DNA of 64,000 nucleotides from JAXLYE01 sp046351595 (GCA_046351595.1 JAXLYE010000010.1:291746-355745), one strand, 5' to 3'. Positions 34,204 through 45,739 are shown, numbered from the stretch's first letter. The notes: generated by a model from the sequence alone, not told the origin. Made by a program: numbers and translations.

Positions 34204-35502
34204 ATGGCTGAGCTGCACCCGGGCCCGCTGCCCGCTGACGCGACGCGACAGGCGACCGGGGACTTGATCGAGGAAAGGCCCAGGGAGGGGCCCGGCGACG
34301 TGCCCGGGGCGGTCGCGGCGACCCCACCGCGCGCGCTGCGGGCGCAGCTGCCGCGGCTCCACCTCGGTCGCTTCCCGACGCCGCTGGAGCGCTGCCCCGG
34401 GCTCGCCCCGGAATCGGTCGAGCTGTGGGTGCTGCGCGAGGACCTGGCCGGGAGCGGAGCCGGGAGCGGGGCCGGAAACCTGGCCGAGAGCGGGCCTGGC
34501 GGCGTGCGCTACGGCGGCAACAAGCTGCGCAAGCTCGAGCTGGTGCTGGCGGCGCCGCGGCTGCGCGAGGGGCTGGAGCAGGGGCGGCCGGCGACGCTGT
34601 TGACCTACGGTGGCTACGGCAGCCACCACGTGCTGGCGACGGCGCTGTGCGCGCAGCCGCGCGGCCACCGCGTCGCCGCGATCCTCACGCCGCAGCCGCT
34701 GACGCGGTGGTCGCACAAGACGCTGCGGGCGCTCCTGCACAGCGGCGCGACGCTGCTGTTTGCCCGCCACCTCGTCGAGGTGCCGGTGCTTCTGGCGCGC
34801 GCGCGGCTGCGCCTGCCGGTGCCGGTGGTCGAGCTGCCGCCGGGCGGCTCCTCGCCGCTCGGGGTGCTGGCCTGGGCCCGCGGCGGTCGCGAGATCGCGG
34901 CGCAGGTCGCGGCCGGGAGCTGCCCGCGCTTTGACGCGGTCTACGTCGCGCTCGGCTCCGGCGGCATGGCGGCCGGGCTGCTGCTCGGGCTCGGCGCGGC
35001 GGCGGCCGAGCTCGTCGCCGTGCGCGCGGTGCCGTGGCCGCTGTCCTCGGGCGCGCGCGTGCGCTGGCTGGCGCACCGGGCCCGCCGGTTCCTGCTGCGC
35101 GCTGCGCCCGGCCTGGGCCCTGGCCTGGCTCATGGAGCAGGCGGCGACGGGCTCGAGCTCGATCTGACGGGAGCCCACCCTATGCCGCGGCTGCGCGTCG
35201 ACGGCAGCCAGGTCGGGCCCGGCTACGGCGCGGCGACCGCGGCGGCGCTCGAGGCGGTGTCACGCGCGGCCGCGGTCGGGCTGCGGCTCGAGCCGACCTA
35301 CACCGGCAAGACGCTGGCGGCGCTGCTCGCCGATGCGGCGTCCGGACGGCTCGCAGGCAAGCGGGTGCTGCTCGTGCACAGCGCCAGCAGCGTCGACCCG
35401 CCGCTCTGCAGTCAGGCCGAGGCGGCGGTGCCAGCGTGGCTCCAGGACCGGCTGCGCGACATGCCCCATCCCGGCGACGAGGCGGGTCGGCAGGAGCGCT
35501 GA
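34204..35502 (+). CDS. PLP-dependent enzyme, D-cysteine desulfhydrase/ACC-deaminase-like
   Basis: The 432-residue protein belongs to fold-type II PLP enzymes. The PLP Lys lies in 'RYGGNKLRKLE', 'TYGGYGSHHVLATAL' is the substrate/phosphate region, and 'YVALGSGGMAAGLLLGL' is the PLP-phosphate loop. A C-terminal 'LEPTYTGKTLAAL' matches the desulfhydrase/ACC-deaminase branch. It probably eliminates or deaminates an amino acid such as D-cysteine; the substrate is not proven. A Gly/Ser/Ala insert ('GSGAGSGAGN') precedes the active-site Lys. Start ATG 34204 was chosen by family length; no good ribosome site is seen. It converges on enolase with one base between the stops. Confidence 0.85.
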   Translation: MAELHPGPLPADATRQATGDLIEERPREGPGDVPGAVAATPPRALRAQLPRLHLGRFPTPLERCPGLAPESVELWVLREDLAGSGAGSGAGNLAESGPGGVRYGGNKLRKLELVLAAPRLREGLEQGRPATLLTYGGYGSHHVLATALCAQPRGHRVAAILTPQPLTRWSHKTLRALLHSGATLLFARHLVEVPVLLARARLRLPVPVVELPPGGSSPLGVLAWARGGREIAAQVAAGSCPRFDAVYVALGSGGMAAGLLLGLGAAAAELVAVRAVPWPLSSGARVRWLAHRARRFLLRAAPGLGPGLAHGAGGDGLELDLTGAHPMPRLRVDGSQVGPGYGAATAAALEAVSRAAAVGLRLEPTYTGKTLAALLADAASGRLAGKRVLLVHSASSVDPPLCSQAEAAVPAWLQDRLRDMPHPGDEAGRQER

Positions 35503-35503
35503 G

Positions 35504-36802
35504 CTAGCTCTTGGCGGCGGGCGTCGGCGTGCGGAAGGCGGCGCGGCCGGCGAAGCGGGCGGCGGCCCCGAGCTCGTGGTGGATGCGCAGCAGCTGGTTG
35601 TACTTGGCGGTCCGCTCCGAGCGCGACGCCGAGCCGGTCTTGATCTGGCCGGTGCCGAGCGCCACCGCCAGGTCGGCGATGAACGTGTCCTCGGTCTCGC
35701 CCGAGCGGTGCGAGATGATGGCGGTGTAGCCGGCGCGCTGCGCCAGGTTCACGGCGTCGATGGTCTCGCTGAGCGTGCCGATCTGGTTGACCTTGATCAG
35801 GATCGAGTTGGCGATGCCGCCGGCAAGGCCGCGGCGCAGCCGGGTGAGGTTGGTGACGAACAGGTCGTCGCCGACGAGCTGCACGCGCTGCCCGAGCTTC
35901 TTGGTGAGCTGGTGCCAGCCGTCCCAGTCGTCCTCGGCCATGCCGTCCTCGATCGAGACGATCGGGTAGCGGCCGCACAGGTCCGCATACCACTCGACGA
36001 GCTCGGCCGAGCTGCGGGCCTGGCCGTCGAGCTTGTAGGTGCCGGCCTTTTGGTCGTAGAACTCGCTGGCCGCGACGTCCATGGCCAGCGCCACGTCGAC
36101 GCCGGGCTTGTAGCCGGCCTTGTCGATGGCGGTCATCAGCGCCTCGAGCGCGGCCTCGTTGCGCGGCAGCGCCGGGGCGAAGCCGCCCTCGTCGCCGACC
36201 GCGGTCATGAGCCCCTTGGACTTGAGCACCTTCTTGAGCTGGTGGAAGACCTCGACGCCGGCGCGCAGCGCCTCGGGGAAGTCGGGCGCACCGAGCGGCA
36301 CGACCATGAACTCCTGCACGTCCAGGCCGTTGTCGGCGTGCGCGCCGCCGTTGACCAGGTTGAGCAGCGGCACCGGCAGGAGCCGCGCCGACACGCCGCC
36401 GAGGTAGCGGTACAGCGGCAGCCCGAACGCCTCGGCCGCGGCGCGCGCCGTCGCCAGCGACACCGCCAGGAGGGAGTTGGCGCCGAGCTTGGACTTGTTC
36501 TCGGTGCCGTCGGCATCGAGCAGCGTCTGGTCGACGACGCCCTGCTCGCTGGCGTCCAGGCCGATCACCGCCGGCTGCAGCGTGTCGCGGATGTTCTCCA
36601 GCGCGCGCCGCACGCCCTTGCCCAGGTAGCGGCTGTTGTCGCCGTCGCGCAGCTCCAGCGCCTCGTGCGTGCCGGTCGACGCGCCCGAGGGCACGGCCGC
36701 CCGCCCGCTCGCGCCGCCGGCCAGCCGCACCTCTGCCTCGACCGTCGGGTTGCCGCGCGAGTCGAGGATCTCCTGCGCCCTCACCTCAATGATCTCTGTC
36801 AT
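35504..36802 (-). CDS. eno: Enolase
   Basis: The 432-residue protein is full length for enolase (2-phosphoglycerate to phosphoenolpyruvate, glycolysis/gluconeogenesis, cytoplasm). Visible motifs are 'ILDSRGNPTVEAEV', 'VPSGASTG', 'LNLVNGGAHADN', 'QEFMVVPLG', 'GDEGGFAP', 'VSIEDGMAEDDW' (Mg ligand), 'LVGDDLFVTN', 'LIKVNQIGT' (catalytic Lys) and 'SHRSGETED'. AAGGAG lies 8 nt before the ATG at 36802. It is monocistronic. Confidence 0.98.
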   Translation of the reverse strand: MTEIIEVRAQEILDSRGNPTVEAEVRLAGGASGRAAVPSGASTGTHEALELRDGDNSRYLGKGVRRALENIRDTLQPAVIGLDASEQGVVDQTLLDADGTENKSKLGANSLLAVSLATARAAAEAFGLPLYRYLGGVSARLLPVPLLNLVNGGAHADNGLDVQEFMVVPLGAPDFPEALRAGVEVFHQLKKVLKSKGLMTAVGDEGGFAPALPRNEAALEALMTAIDKAGYKPGVDVALAMDVAASEFYDQKAGTYKLDGQARSSAELVEWYADLCGRYPIVSIEDGMAEDDWDGWHQLTKKLGQRVQLVGDDLFVTNLTRLRRGLAGGIANSILIKVNQIGTLSETIDAVNLAQRAGYTAIISHRSGETEDTFIADLAVALGTGQIKTGSASRSERTAKYNQLLRIHHELGAAARFAGRAAFRTPTPAAKS

Positions 36803-36900
36803 GCCCCTGGCTCCTTTTGCGGGCAGCATCGCAGAGCCGCCGGCCGCAGGTCAAGCCGGCACATCCCCAGCTCTCCGTCGACACAGCGGTCCGGGAGCAG

Positions 36901-36966
36901 GCTGAAATCGGGCCAGGACCGGGCTGAAACCGGACCCGGTCCGCGCTGAAACCGGGCCGATTCCGG
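36901..36966. repeat. Three 22-bp tandem repeats upstream of eno
   Basis: GCTGAAA(T/C)CGG-type units of 22 bp start at 36901, 36923 and 36945. They lie between the divergent eno and chemoreceptor genes, so they could be operator-like sites. The period and copy number equal those of the yggX-side repeat (21899-21964). Confidence 0.75.
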
Positions 36967-37062
36967 CGCCGCGGCGCGCAAGCAGGCACCTTCTTCGGCG
37001 CGTTCCTACGGGAAAGTTTTGTAATCCACATTTGCAAGCAATTTCGCGATAAACTGGACGCG

Positions 37063-38763
37063 ATGAACCATATTGTCCGCGGACGCCTGCTCCTCAACGT
37101 CACCCTCGCGGTGCTGCTCCTGGGGCTCCTGTTCGCGCTTTTGCACGAACCGGCCAGCACCATGGTGCCGCTCTCGGGGGTGGTGCTGGTCCTCATCGCC
37201 GTGAACACCTACCTGCACGCGCGCACCAGCGTCCAGATCATGGGGCTGCGCGGGTCGCTGTTGCGCATGCTGGCCGGGGACTACGCCGAGCCGGTGCCGC
37301 TGACCGCCGACGAGCCGCTGGGCAGCGTGGCCGAGGCGCTGGAGCGCCTGCGCAAGTACATGCACCAGCAGAACCAGGAGCTTCTGCGCCAGGTCGGCAC
37401 CCAGGCCAAGATGTCCGGCGACGTCGACGCGGTGCTCAAAGAGCTGCGCGAGGCGACGCAGGCGCAGATGGGCGCGCTCGAGGAAACCAGCACGTCGCTG
37501 CACGAGATGACGACGTCGGCCAAGCAGATCGCGCAGTCGGTCGAGACGCTGGCGCGCGGCGCCGAGGAGTCCTCGAGCTCGATCCTCGAGATGGCGGCGA
37601 GCAACGACGAGGTCGCCGAGAACATGGTCAACCTCGCCAGCGCCGTGCAGGAGTCCGCGACCTCGATCGAGGAGATGACGTACTCGATCCGCGAGGTCGC
37701 CAAGAACGTCGAGGCGCTGTCGGCCACCGCCGAAGAGACCAGCTCGTCGATGAACGAGATGGACATCTCGATCCGCCAGGTCGAGAACAACGCCAACGAG
37801 ACCGCGCGCCTGTCGGAAGAGGTGTCCCGCGCCGCCGGCCTCGGCGCCCAGGCCATCACCTCGACGATCGACGGCATGAACAAGATCAAGGGCTACTCCG
37901 AGGCGACGGTGCGCGTCATCGCGCGACTTGGCGACAAGATCGGCGAGATCGACAAGATCCTGCGCATCATCGACGACGTCGCCGAGCAGACCAACCTGCT
38001 CGCGCTCAACGCCGCCATCATCGCCGCGCAGGCGGGCGAGCACGGCAAGGGCTTCGCCGTCGTCGCCGACGAGATCAAGGACCTGGCCGAGCGCAGCTCC
38101 GCCAGCACCAAGGACATCGGTGAGCTGATCAAGAGCGTGCAGGCCGAGTCGCGCAACGCCATCGACGCCGTCGAGCGCGGCGCCAAGTCGGTCGACGACG
38201 GCGTCAAGGTGTCGCACCAGGCCGAGGAGGCGCTGCGCAAGATCCTCGACTCCGCCGAGCGCGCGACCCAGATGGTGCGCGACATCGCCCGCGCCACCGT
38301 CGAGCAGGCCCTCGGCAGCAAGCAGGTCACGGACGCCATCGGCTCGATCGCCGAGACGGTGCAGCAGATCGCGACCGCGACCAGCGAGCAGGCGCGCGGC
38401 TCCGAGCAGATCCTGCGCGCCGCCGAGCGCATGAAGAACATCACCAAGCACGTCGAGCGCAGCTCGCAGGAGCAGACGCGCGGCAGCAAGCAGATCACGC
38501 GCTCGATCGAGTCGATCTCCGAGATGGTTTCGCACCTGCACGCGGCGCAGCGCGAGCAGACCAAGGGCGGCGACCAGATCCTGCAGGCCGTCGAGTCGCT
38601 GCGCGAGATCGTCCGCTCGCAGGAGACGCGCATCGGAGAGCTCAACCGCATGCTCGAAACCATGACCCGCCTGGCCGACTTCCTGCGCTCGGTCGCCAAG
38701 GTGCCGCAGTCGACCACCGTGCGCGCGCAGCCGCAGCTCCTCGACGACGACGAGGCCGCCTGA
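37063..38763 (+). CDS. Methyl-accepting chemotaxis-like protein without a sensory domain
   Basis: The 566-residue protein has two closely spaced N-terminal transmembrane helices ('LLNVTLAVLLLGLLFALL' and 'LSGVVLVLIAVNTYL') with only about 8 residues between them, so no periplasmic ligand domain. A HAMP-like segment and a very long coiled-coil MCP signalling domain follow. The hairpin tip reads 'DVAEQTNLLALNAAIIAAQ', with Ile replacing the usual Glu after NAAI. Its input is probably membrane- or partner-derived. No che genes are nearby. The upstream 36803-37062 region contains 22-bp repeats and an AT-rich leader. Confidence 0.92.
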   Translation: MNHIVRGRLLLNVTLAVLLLGLLFALLHEPASTMVPLSGVVLVLIAVNTYLHARTSVQIMGLRGSLLRMLAGDYAEPVPLTADEPLGSVAEALERLRKYMHQQNQELLRQVGTQAKMSGDVDAVLKELREATQAQMGALEETSTSLHEMTTSAKQIAQSVETLARGAEESSSSILEMAASNDEVAENMVNLASAVQESATSIEEMTYSIREVAKNVEALSATAEETSSSMNEMDISIRQVENNANETARLSEEVSRAAGLGAQAITSTIDGMNKIKGYSEATVRVIARLGDKIGEIDKILRIIDDVAEQTNLLALNAAIIAAQAGEHGKGFAVVADEIKDLAERSSASTKDIGELIKSVQAESRNAIDAVERGAKSVDDGVKVSHQAEEALRKILDSAERATQMVRDIARATVEQALGSKQVTDAIGSIAETVQQIATATSEQARGSEQILRAAERMKNITKHVERSSQEQTRGSKQITRSIESISEMVSHLHAAQREQTKGGDQILQAVESLREIVRSQETRIGELNRMLETMTRLADFLRSVAKVPQSTTVRAQPQLLDDDEAA

Positions 38764-38896
38764 GCGCGCCGGCGCCGGCCGCCGCGCCCCTGTCTCCCGA
38801 GTCCTCCGCCGAGTCCTCCGCAGAACCTCCGCCGAGTCCTCCGCCGCTACGATTCCTACGCCCATGGCGCGCGCCGCTGCGACGGAGGGCGCGACA

Positions 38897-38992
38897 CGGG
38901 AGCGTACGGGAATCGAACCCGCCGGACCGGCTGTTACACCGGTCCCACCAATTTTGAAGACTGGGCCGGGCACCAGTCCCGGACACGCTCCC
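38897..38992 (-). tRNA. selC: tRNA-Sec (UCA)
   Basis: The minus strand folds as a selenocysteine tRNA of 96 nt. It has an 8-bp acceptor stem (GGGAGCGT with ACGCTCCC, discriminator G) and an elongated D stem (CCGGG/CCCGG). The anticodon stem CCAGT/ATTGG carries the canonical CTTCAAA loop, giving anticodon TCA. A long variable arm (GGACCGG/CCGGTCC) and a T arm with TTCGATT complete it. CCA is not encoded. The 8-bp acceptor stem plus TCA anticodon are diagnostic. The organism therefore probably makes selenoproteins; none is recognised in this window, nor are selA, selB or selD. Confidence 0.94.
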
Positions 38993-39221
38993 GCGATCCT
39001 TTTATCACGAATGCGCACGGCGGGTTCGAGGGGCCCGGCCACCGCGCTCGCGCGGCGCGGCGGCGGACTGCCGCTCCCAAAGTCGCGGGCGACGGTGCGA
39101 GCGGCGGCGGTCGCCGGGCTGCGGGAGCGCTTTGCGGCGCGTGATTACTGCTGCCTACAGGTGAACAATCTAGTGATATGACATACGAAAATTTAACGGA
39201 AATACGTGTTAAGATGGTCGC

Positions 39222-41687
39222 GTGTTATCGCGCACCTTCACGCTCGGGCGCTATACCTGCGTCGAGCGAATCGGCGCTAGCCCGCTCGGTGAGCAGTGGC
39301 GAGCCAAGCGCTTTGGTCTCACCGGCGTCGAGCGGCTCTATCTGGCGCTGAAGCTCCCGGTGCAGCTCGCCGGCGAGACGGCGGCAGGCAGCAGGCTGGC
39401 GACGGCGACCAAGGCCTACGCCGAGCTGGAGGCCGACGGGCTGCTGCGCCTCGTCGAGCACGGCCACCAGTCCTCGGACTACTTCGTCATCTACGAGTTC
39501 GTCGGCTACGCCGATCTGCGGCGGCTCAAGGCCGGCCTCGATCTGGTGGGCGCGAGCGAGCGCAAGGACCTTTTGCCGGCGCTGGTGGCGGGCATCGGGC
39601 TGGCCCTGTCGGCGACGCTGGCGCCGGCGCACGAAAAGGGCATCACGCACGGGCTGCTCGCGCCGCAGGCGGTGTGGATCGACGCGATGGGCGGGGTGCG
39701 GCTCGCCGATCTCGGGCTGTGCAAGACGCTGCTCAAGCCGGGCTGGGTCAGCGACGAGAAGGCCAAGCCGTGGCGGCCGTACCTCGCGCCCGAGCTGCTC
39801 AGCGGCGGTGAGCCGACGCCGCAGGCGGATGTGTTTGCGCTCGGGGCCGTGCTCGGCGAGCTGCTCGGCAGCACCGCGACCGCGAGCGAGGTCGATCGGG
39901 CGCTGCGGCCGATCCTCGACAAGGCGCAGCGCAAGGCCCCGGCCGAGCGGTTCGCCGACGCAGGCGCGCTGCACAAGGAGCTCGCGGCGATCAGCCTGCC
40001 GATGACCGCCGAGGCGGTGCACGAGACGCTGGCGCAGGTCGGAAAGCAGTTCTTCCTCGTCGGTGACGCGGTGCCGCAGCCGGTGGTGATCAGCGAGCGC
40101 AGCAGCGCCGAGCCGCTGCCGCCGCCGCCGAGCCTGCGCACTGGCAAGATCTCGATCGGCGCGGTGCAAAAGGGCGTGCGCGCCGCCAAGAAGGACGGCG
40201 TCAGCCTGCTCGGCGACGAGACGTCGCGGCCGCCGGCGACGGGCAACGCGCCGCGCGAAGAGGACACGCCGCTGCCCGCCTCGCGCCCGCTGCTGCTGAC
40301 CAACCCCAAGATCGCCGCCAGCACGGGGACCGGCGCTTCGGGACCGGCTTCGGGACCGGACGGCCGCCCGCGCACGCCGACCGGCGAGAACAAGCGGACC
40401 TCGGGGCAGCAGCGCACCGTGCAGAGCGGGATCGACTGGCTGACCTCCAACAGCGGCGGCGAGGCGGCCGCGCCCGAGCAGGTGGCGACCGAGGGCAGCG
40501 GGCCCGCCGAGCGGCGCTCCGGGCAGGCCATCGGGCAGCGCCCGCAGACCCGCCGCGGCGTCGGTCCGGTGTCGATCAACCCGCGCGCCCAGTTCAGCGC
40601 CAAGGGCCCGAGCGCGCCCAGCGCCACGACGCCGACGCAGGACCTCGACGTCAAGATGGCGGCGACGCTCATGCGCGAGCAGCCCGATGCGAGCGCGCCG
40701 GCGCCGGCCGCGGCCCCGGCGGTCGACGTCGGGCTCTACGCACCGCTGGTCAGCGGCGTCTCCGAGCCCGCGGCCGAGCGCGATCCCTACGACTCACTCG
40801 GCACGGGCGAGACCAACCCGTCGCTGGCGCCGGTGCGCGCCAGGCGCATCTCGCAGCCCTCGGCCGCCGTCGGCGACGAGCCGACCAACGAGGTTTCGCT
40901 GGCCGATCTCGCCGCGGCCGAGGCCGACGCGCTCGGCAAGGAGCGGGAGCCGCAGGTTTCGTCCGAGCCGCCGCTCGGCTCCGCGCCGGCGCCGAGCTCG
41001 GTGAGCGGCTACCCCGACGCCATGTCGCCGAGCGGCGACGTGCTGGCGCGCGGTCTGGAGCCGTCGCGGCAGAAGGCGCGGGTGCCGCTCATCGTCGCCG
41101 GCGTCGCCTTCTTCATCCTCGCCGCCGCCGTTGCCTACAAGCTGACCGCCGGTCCGGCGACGGGCGCGGGCGCCGGGCTCGCGGACGCCGGTGCCGCCGA
41201 CGCCGGCAAGCCGATCGACTCGGACCTCGCGGGCAAGGCCGCCGCGGCCGGCGAGGTGCGCATCGAGAGCACGCCGCAGTCCTACGTCTACGTCGACGGC
41301 AAGCCGCACTCGAAGACGCCGGCGACGCTGCAGATCGGTCCGGGCTCGCACAAGCTGCTGCTCGTCGCGAGCGGGCACAAGCTGTTGCGCATGGACGTCA
41401 CCGCCGGGGCGCCGCGCAAGCTGGTGCTGGAGCCGGCGCTGCTGCCCGCCTCCGTCGCAGGTGAGCAGAGCGTCAAGATCAAGTGCAAGACCAAGGGCGA
41501 CGGCGAGCTGCGCGTCCTCGTCGACGGCAACGACACCGGCCTCGGCTGCCCGACCGACGACCTGAAGGTCTCGCCGGGCAAGCACACCCTGGGCTTCCTG
41601 AACCCGATCACCGAGGTGCTGACCGAGAAGGCGATCAAGGTGAAGCCGGGCAAGAAGGACACCAAGGTCAAGGTCAAGGTCCCGTAG
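39222..41687 (+). CDS. Ser/Thr pseudokinase with C-terminal PEGA domain
   Basis: The 821-residue protein starts at GTG 39222, with no ribosome site; a TAAGAT -10-like box at 39210-39215 suggests a leaderless mRNA. The kinase fold is recognisable (residues ~10-270), with Lys in 'LYLALKLPV', 'DLGLCK' in place of DFG, and 'YLAPELLSGG' as APE. The catalytic loop reads 'THGLLAPQAVW', so HRD, the catalytic Lys and Asn are all lost. A long disordered region, one transmembrane helix ('PLIVAGVAFFILAAAVAY') and a PEGA domain ('VRIESTPQSYVYVDGKP') follow. It is probably a signalling scaffold that senses the envelope. Confidence 0.85.
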   Translation: MLSRTFTLGRYTCVERIGASPLGEQWRAKRFGLTGVERLYLALKLPVQLAGETAAGSRLATATKAYAELEADGLLRLVEHGHQSSDYFVIYEFVGYADLRRLKAGLDLVGASERKDLLPALVAGIGLALSATLAPAHEKGITHGLLAPQAVWIDAMGGVRLADLGLCKTLLKPGWVSDEKAKPWRPYLAPELLSGGEPTPQADVFALGAVLGELLGSTATASEVDRALRPILDKAQRKAPAERFADAGALHKELAAISLPMTAEAVHETLAQVGKQFFLVGDAVPQPVVISERSSAEPLPPPPSLRTGKISIGAVQKGVRAAKKDGVSLLGDETSRPPATGNAPREEDTPLPASRPLLLTNPKIAASTGTGASGPASGPDGRPRTPTGENKRTSGQQRTVQSGIDWLTSNSGGEAAAPEQVATEGSGPAERRSGQAIGQRPQTRRGVGPVSINPRAQFSAKGPSAPSATTPTQDLDVKMAATLMREQPDASAPAPAAAPAVDVGLYAPLVSGVSEPAAERDPYDSLGTGETNPSLAPVRARRISQPSAAVGDEPTNEVSLADLAAAEADALGKEREPQVSSEPPLGSAPAPSSVSGYPDAMSPSGDVLARGLEPSRQKARVPLIVAGVAFFILAAAVAYKLTAGPATGAGAGLADAGAADAGKPIDSDLAGKAAAAGEVRIESTPQSYVYVDGKPHSKTPATLQIGPGSHKLLLVASGHKLLRMDVTAGAPRKLVLEPALLPASVAGEQSVKIKCKTKGDGELRVLVDGNDTGLGCPTDDLKVSPGKHTLGFLNPITEVLTEKAIKVKPGKKDTKVKVKVP

Positions 41688-41784
41688 CCCGCTGCGGGAC
41701 GCCGGGGTATCCCTCATTGACGGGGCGACGAGGGCGGGTTATAGGTCCGCGCGGCCTGCACAAGACCGCGCAGTGCCCACCAAG

Positions 41785-42885
41785 ATGCCAGCCCTGCTCG
41801 TCGCCCAGACGCCCGATCAGCTCGATGCAGCGCTGCCTGCTCCCGAGCACCCGCGCGCCGTGGTCATCGGCAACCTCGACGGCGTGCACCGCGGCCACCG
41901 GGCGCTGATCACGCAGGCGCGGGCCCTTTTGCCGGCGAGCGGACGTGTGGTGGCGCTGACGTTCACGCCGCACCCGGCGAAGCTCCTGGCGCCGCAGTCG
42001 GCGCCGCCGCTTTTGGTCGGCCTCGTGCGCAAGCGCGAGCTGCTGCTCGCGGCGGGCGCGGACGCGGTGCTCGAGCTGCGCTTCGATGCCGCCTTCGCCG
42101 CGCTCTCGCCCGTCGAGTTCGTCGAGCGCGTCCTGCTCGCCGGCCTCAAGGCGCAGGCGGTCTGCGTCGGCTACGACTTCACGTTCGGCAAGGGGCGCGC
42201 CGGCGACGTGCGGGTGCTGCGCGAGCTCTTGACGGCGCGCGGCGTCGCGCTGGCGGTGGTCGAGGCGGTCACCGCGCTGGACCCCGAGCGCCCCGCGGCC
42301 AGAGCAGCGGAGCCGGCGGACGAGCCGCTCATCTGCTCCTCGACGCGCGTGCGGCGCGCGCTCGGCAGCGGCCAGCTCGACGAGGCCGAGCGGCTGCTCG
42401 GTCGGCCGCCCGAGCTCGAGGGCGAGGTCGTCCCCGGCGCCGGCCGCGGCCGCACGATCGGGGTGCCGACCGCCAACCTGCAGCTCGACGGCGAGGTCGC
42501 ACCGCAGAGCGGCGTCTACGCGGCCTGGGCCGAGGTGCTGGGCCCGATCGCGGAGCGCCCGGCGACGGGCGGCGGCGTGTGGATCGAGCCGCGGCCGGTC
42601 CTTCTGCGGCGGGCCGCCGCCGTCAACGTCGGGTACAACCCGACCTTCACCGGTCCGGCGCGCGCCGGCACCACGCCGCCCTCGATCGAAGCCCACCTGA
42701 TCCAGCCCCCGGGAGAGCCGCCGCTGCCGTCGCTGTACGGGCAGACGCTGCGCCTGTACCTCCGGGCCCGCCTGCGCGCCGAGCGCCGATTCCCCGATGT
42801 GGCGTCTTTGGTTGCGCAGATTCGTAACGACATTGCTGAGGCTGAAGGTCTGCTTCAAGCTGACAATGCGGACCGTCCGGAGTAG
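41785..42885 (+). CDS. ribF: Bifunctional riboflavin kinase/FAD synthetase
   Basis: The protein has 366 residues from ATG 41785; an in-frame GTG at 41773 is also possible. The N-terminal FMN adenylyltransferase domain has 'IGNLDGVHRGHRALI' (GxFDGxHxGH), 'LTFTPHP' and 'LICSSTRVRRAL'. The C-terminal riboflavin kinase domain has 'GRGRTIGVPTANL' and 'GVYAAWAEV'. It makes FMN and FAD in the cytoplasm. It lies 2 nt from the DUF4912 gene and heads the ribF-DUF4912-GH57 unit; the metabolic link to glycogen enzymes is not obvious. Confidence 0.93.
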   Translation: MPALLVAQTPDQLDAALPAPEHPRAVVIGNLDGVHRGHRALITQARALLPASGRVVALTFTPHPAKLLAPQSAPPLLVGLVRKRELLLAAGADAVLELRFDAAFAALSPVEFVERVLLAGLKAQAVCVGYDFTFGKGRAGDVRVLRELLTARGVALAVVEAVTALDPERPAARAAEPADEPLICSSTRVRRALGSGQLDEAERLLGRPPELEGEVVPGAGRGRTIGVPTANLQLDGEVAPQSGVYAAWAEVLGPIAERPATGGGVWIEPRPVLLRRAAAVNVGYNPTFTGPARAGTTPPSIEAHLIQPPGEPPLPSLYGQTLRLYLRARLRAERRFPDVASLVAQIRNDIAEAEGLLQADNADRPE

Positions 42886-42887
42886 CC

Positions 42888-43852
42888 ATGGCCAGGCGCC
42901 GAGAGCCTTCTGACACAGAACCATCGCGCGGCGGCGCCGACTCGAGCCGCCGTCTCACGTCGTCCGGAGCCGGCCTGCGGGCGCCGAGCTCTCTCGAGCG
43001 GCCTGAGAATTACGACAAGTACGACAAGCGCGAGCGCTCGGGCCCGCACGATGCGCACCCGCCGCGGCGCTCGGCGCCGGACCTCGGCGAGCTGCCCGAG
43101 ACGTACGGCAAGGACGAGGTGGAGCTCCTGTGCAAGGACCCGCACTGGTGCTTCATCTACTGGGAGGTCACCGAGGCCGGGCTGGCGGCAGCGCGCAGCC
43201 ACCTTGGGGTCGCCGAGGAGCAGGGGCGGCTGCTCCTGCGCATCTTCATCACCTCGGCGCAGCCGGGCGGGCGCGAGCTGCGTGACCTGCGCGACGTGAC
43301 GCTGGAGGCGCTGTTCGGGCGCCGCTACATCGAGGCGCCGCGCCCGGGCTCGCTGGTGCGCGCGGCGGTGGGGCTGCTGAGCCCTGAGGGCCTGTTCGCG
43401 CCGATCGCGCACTCGTCGCTGCTGCGCGTGCCGCCGGGGCAGCCGGCGAACGAGACGTCGGCCGAGTGGCTGAGCGTGCAGCCGCACCGCAGCGAGGGCC
43501 GCCAGCGCGAGCGCATCGTCTCGGCCCGCCCCGAGCCGGCGCACCACGAGCGCGGCGTCCCCTTCTCGATCCGCGGCGAAGGGCGCGCGGCGATTGAGGG
43601 AGCGGGAGCCGCACCGGGGTCGCTGGGCGATCGCCTGTGGTTCGATCCGCCCGCGGGCGCGCGCAGCCCGGACGCCGGCGCCGGTTCGCGGCGTGCGGGC
43701 CAGTCGGCGCTCGGCAGCGGCTCGGGCGGGCTCGGCGCCGCACATCCCGAGGCCGAGGCCGCGGCCGGTGTCGAGCCGTCCGCCGTCGGGCCCGCAGGCG
43801 CTCACGCTGGCTCGCCCGCAGGCCCCCACGGAGGCCCGCACGGGGGGGCGAC

Positions 43853-43856
<4 letters not shown>
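42888..43856 (+). CDS. DUF4912 protein
   Basis: The 322-residue protein has a DUF4912-like domain at ~70-200 ('LPETYGKDEVELLCKDPHWC' region, 'FIYWEVTEAGLAAAR', 'IEAPRPGSLVRAAVGLLSPEG'). The flanks are disordered and rich in Arg/Ser at the N terminus and Gly/Ala at the C terminus. DUF4912 genes are often neighbours of GH57 alpha-glucan enzymes, as here: the stop overlaps the GH57 start as ATGA. It may assist glucan branching or binding. Its biochemical role is unknown. Confidence 0.85.
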
Positions 43857-45739
<1,883 letters not shown>

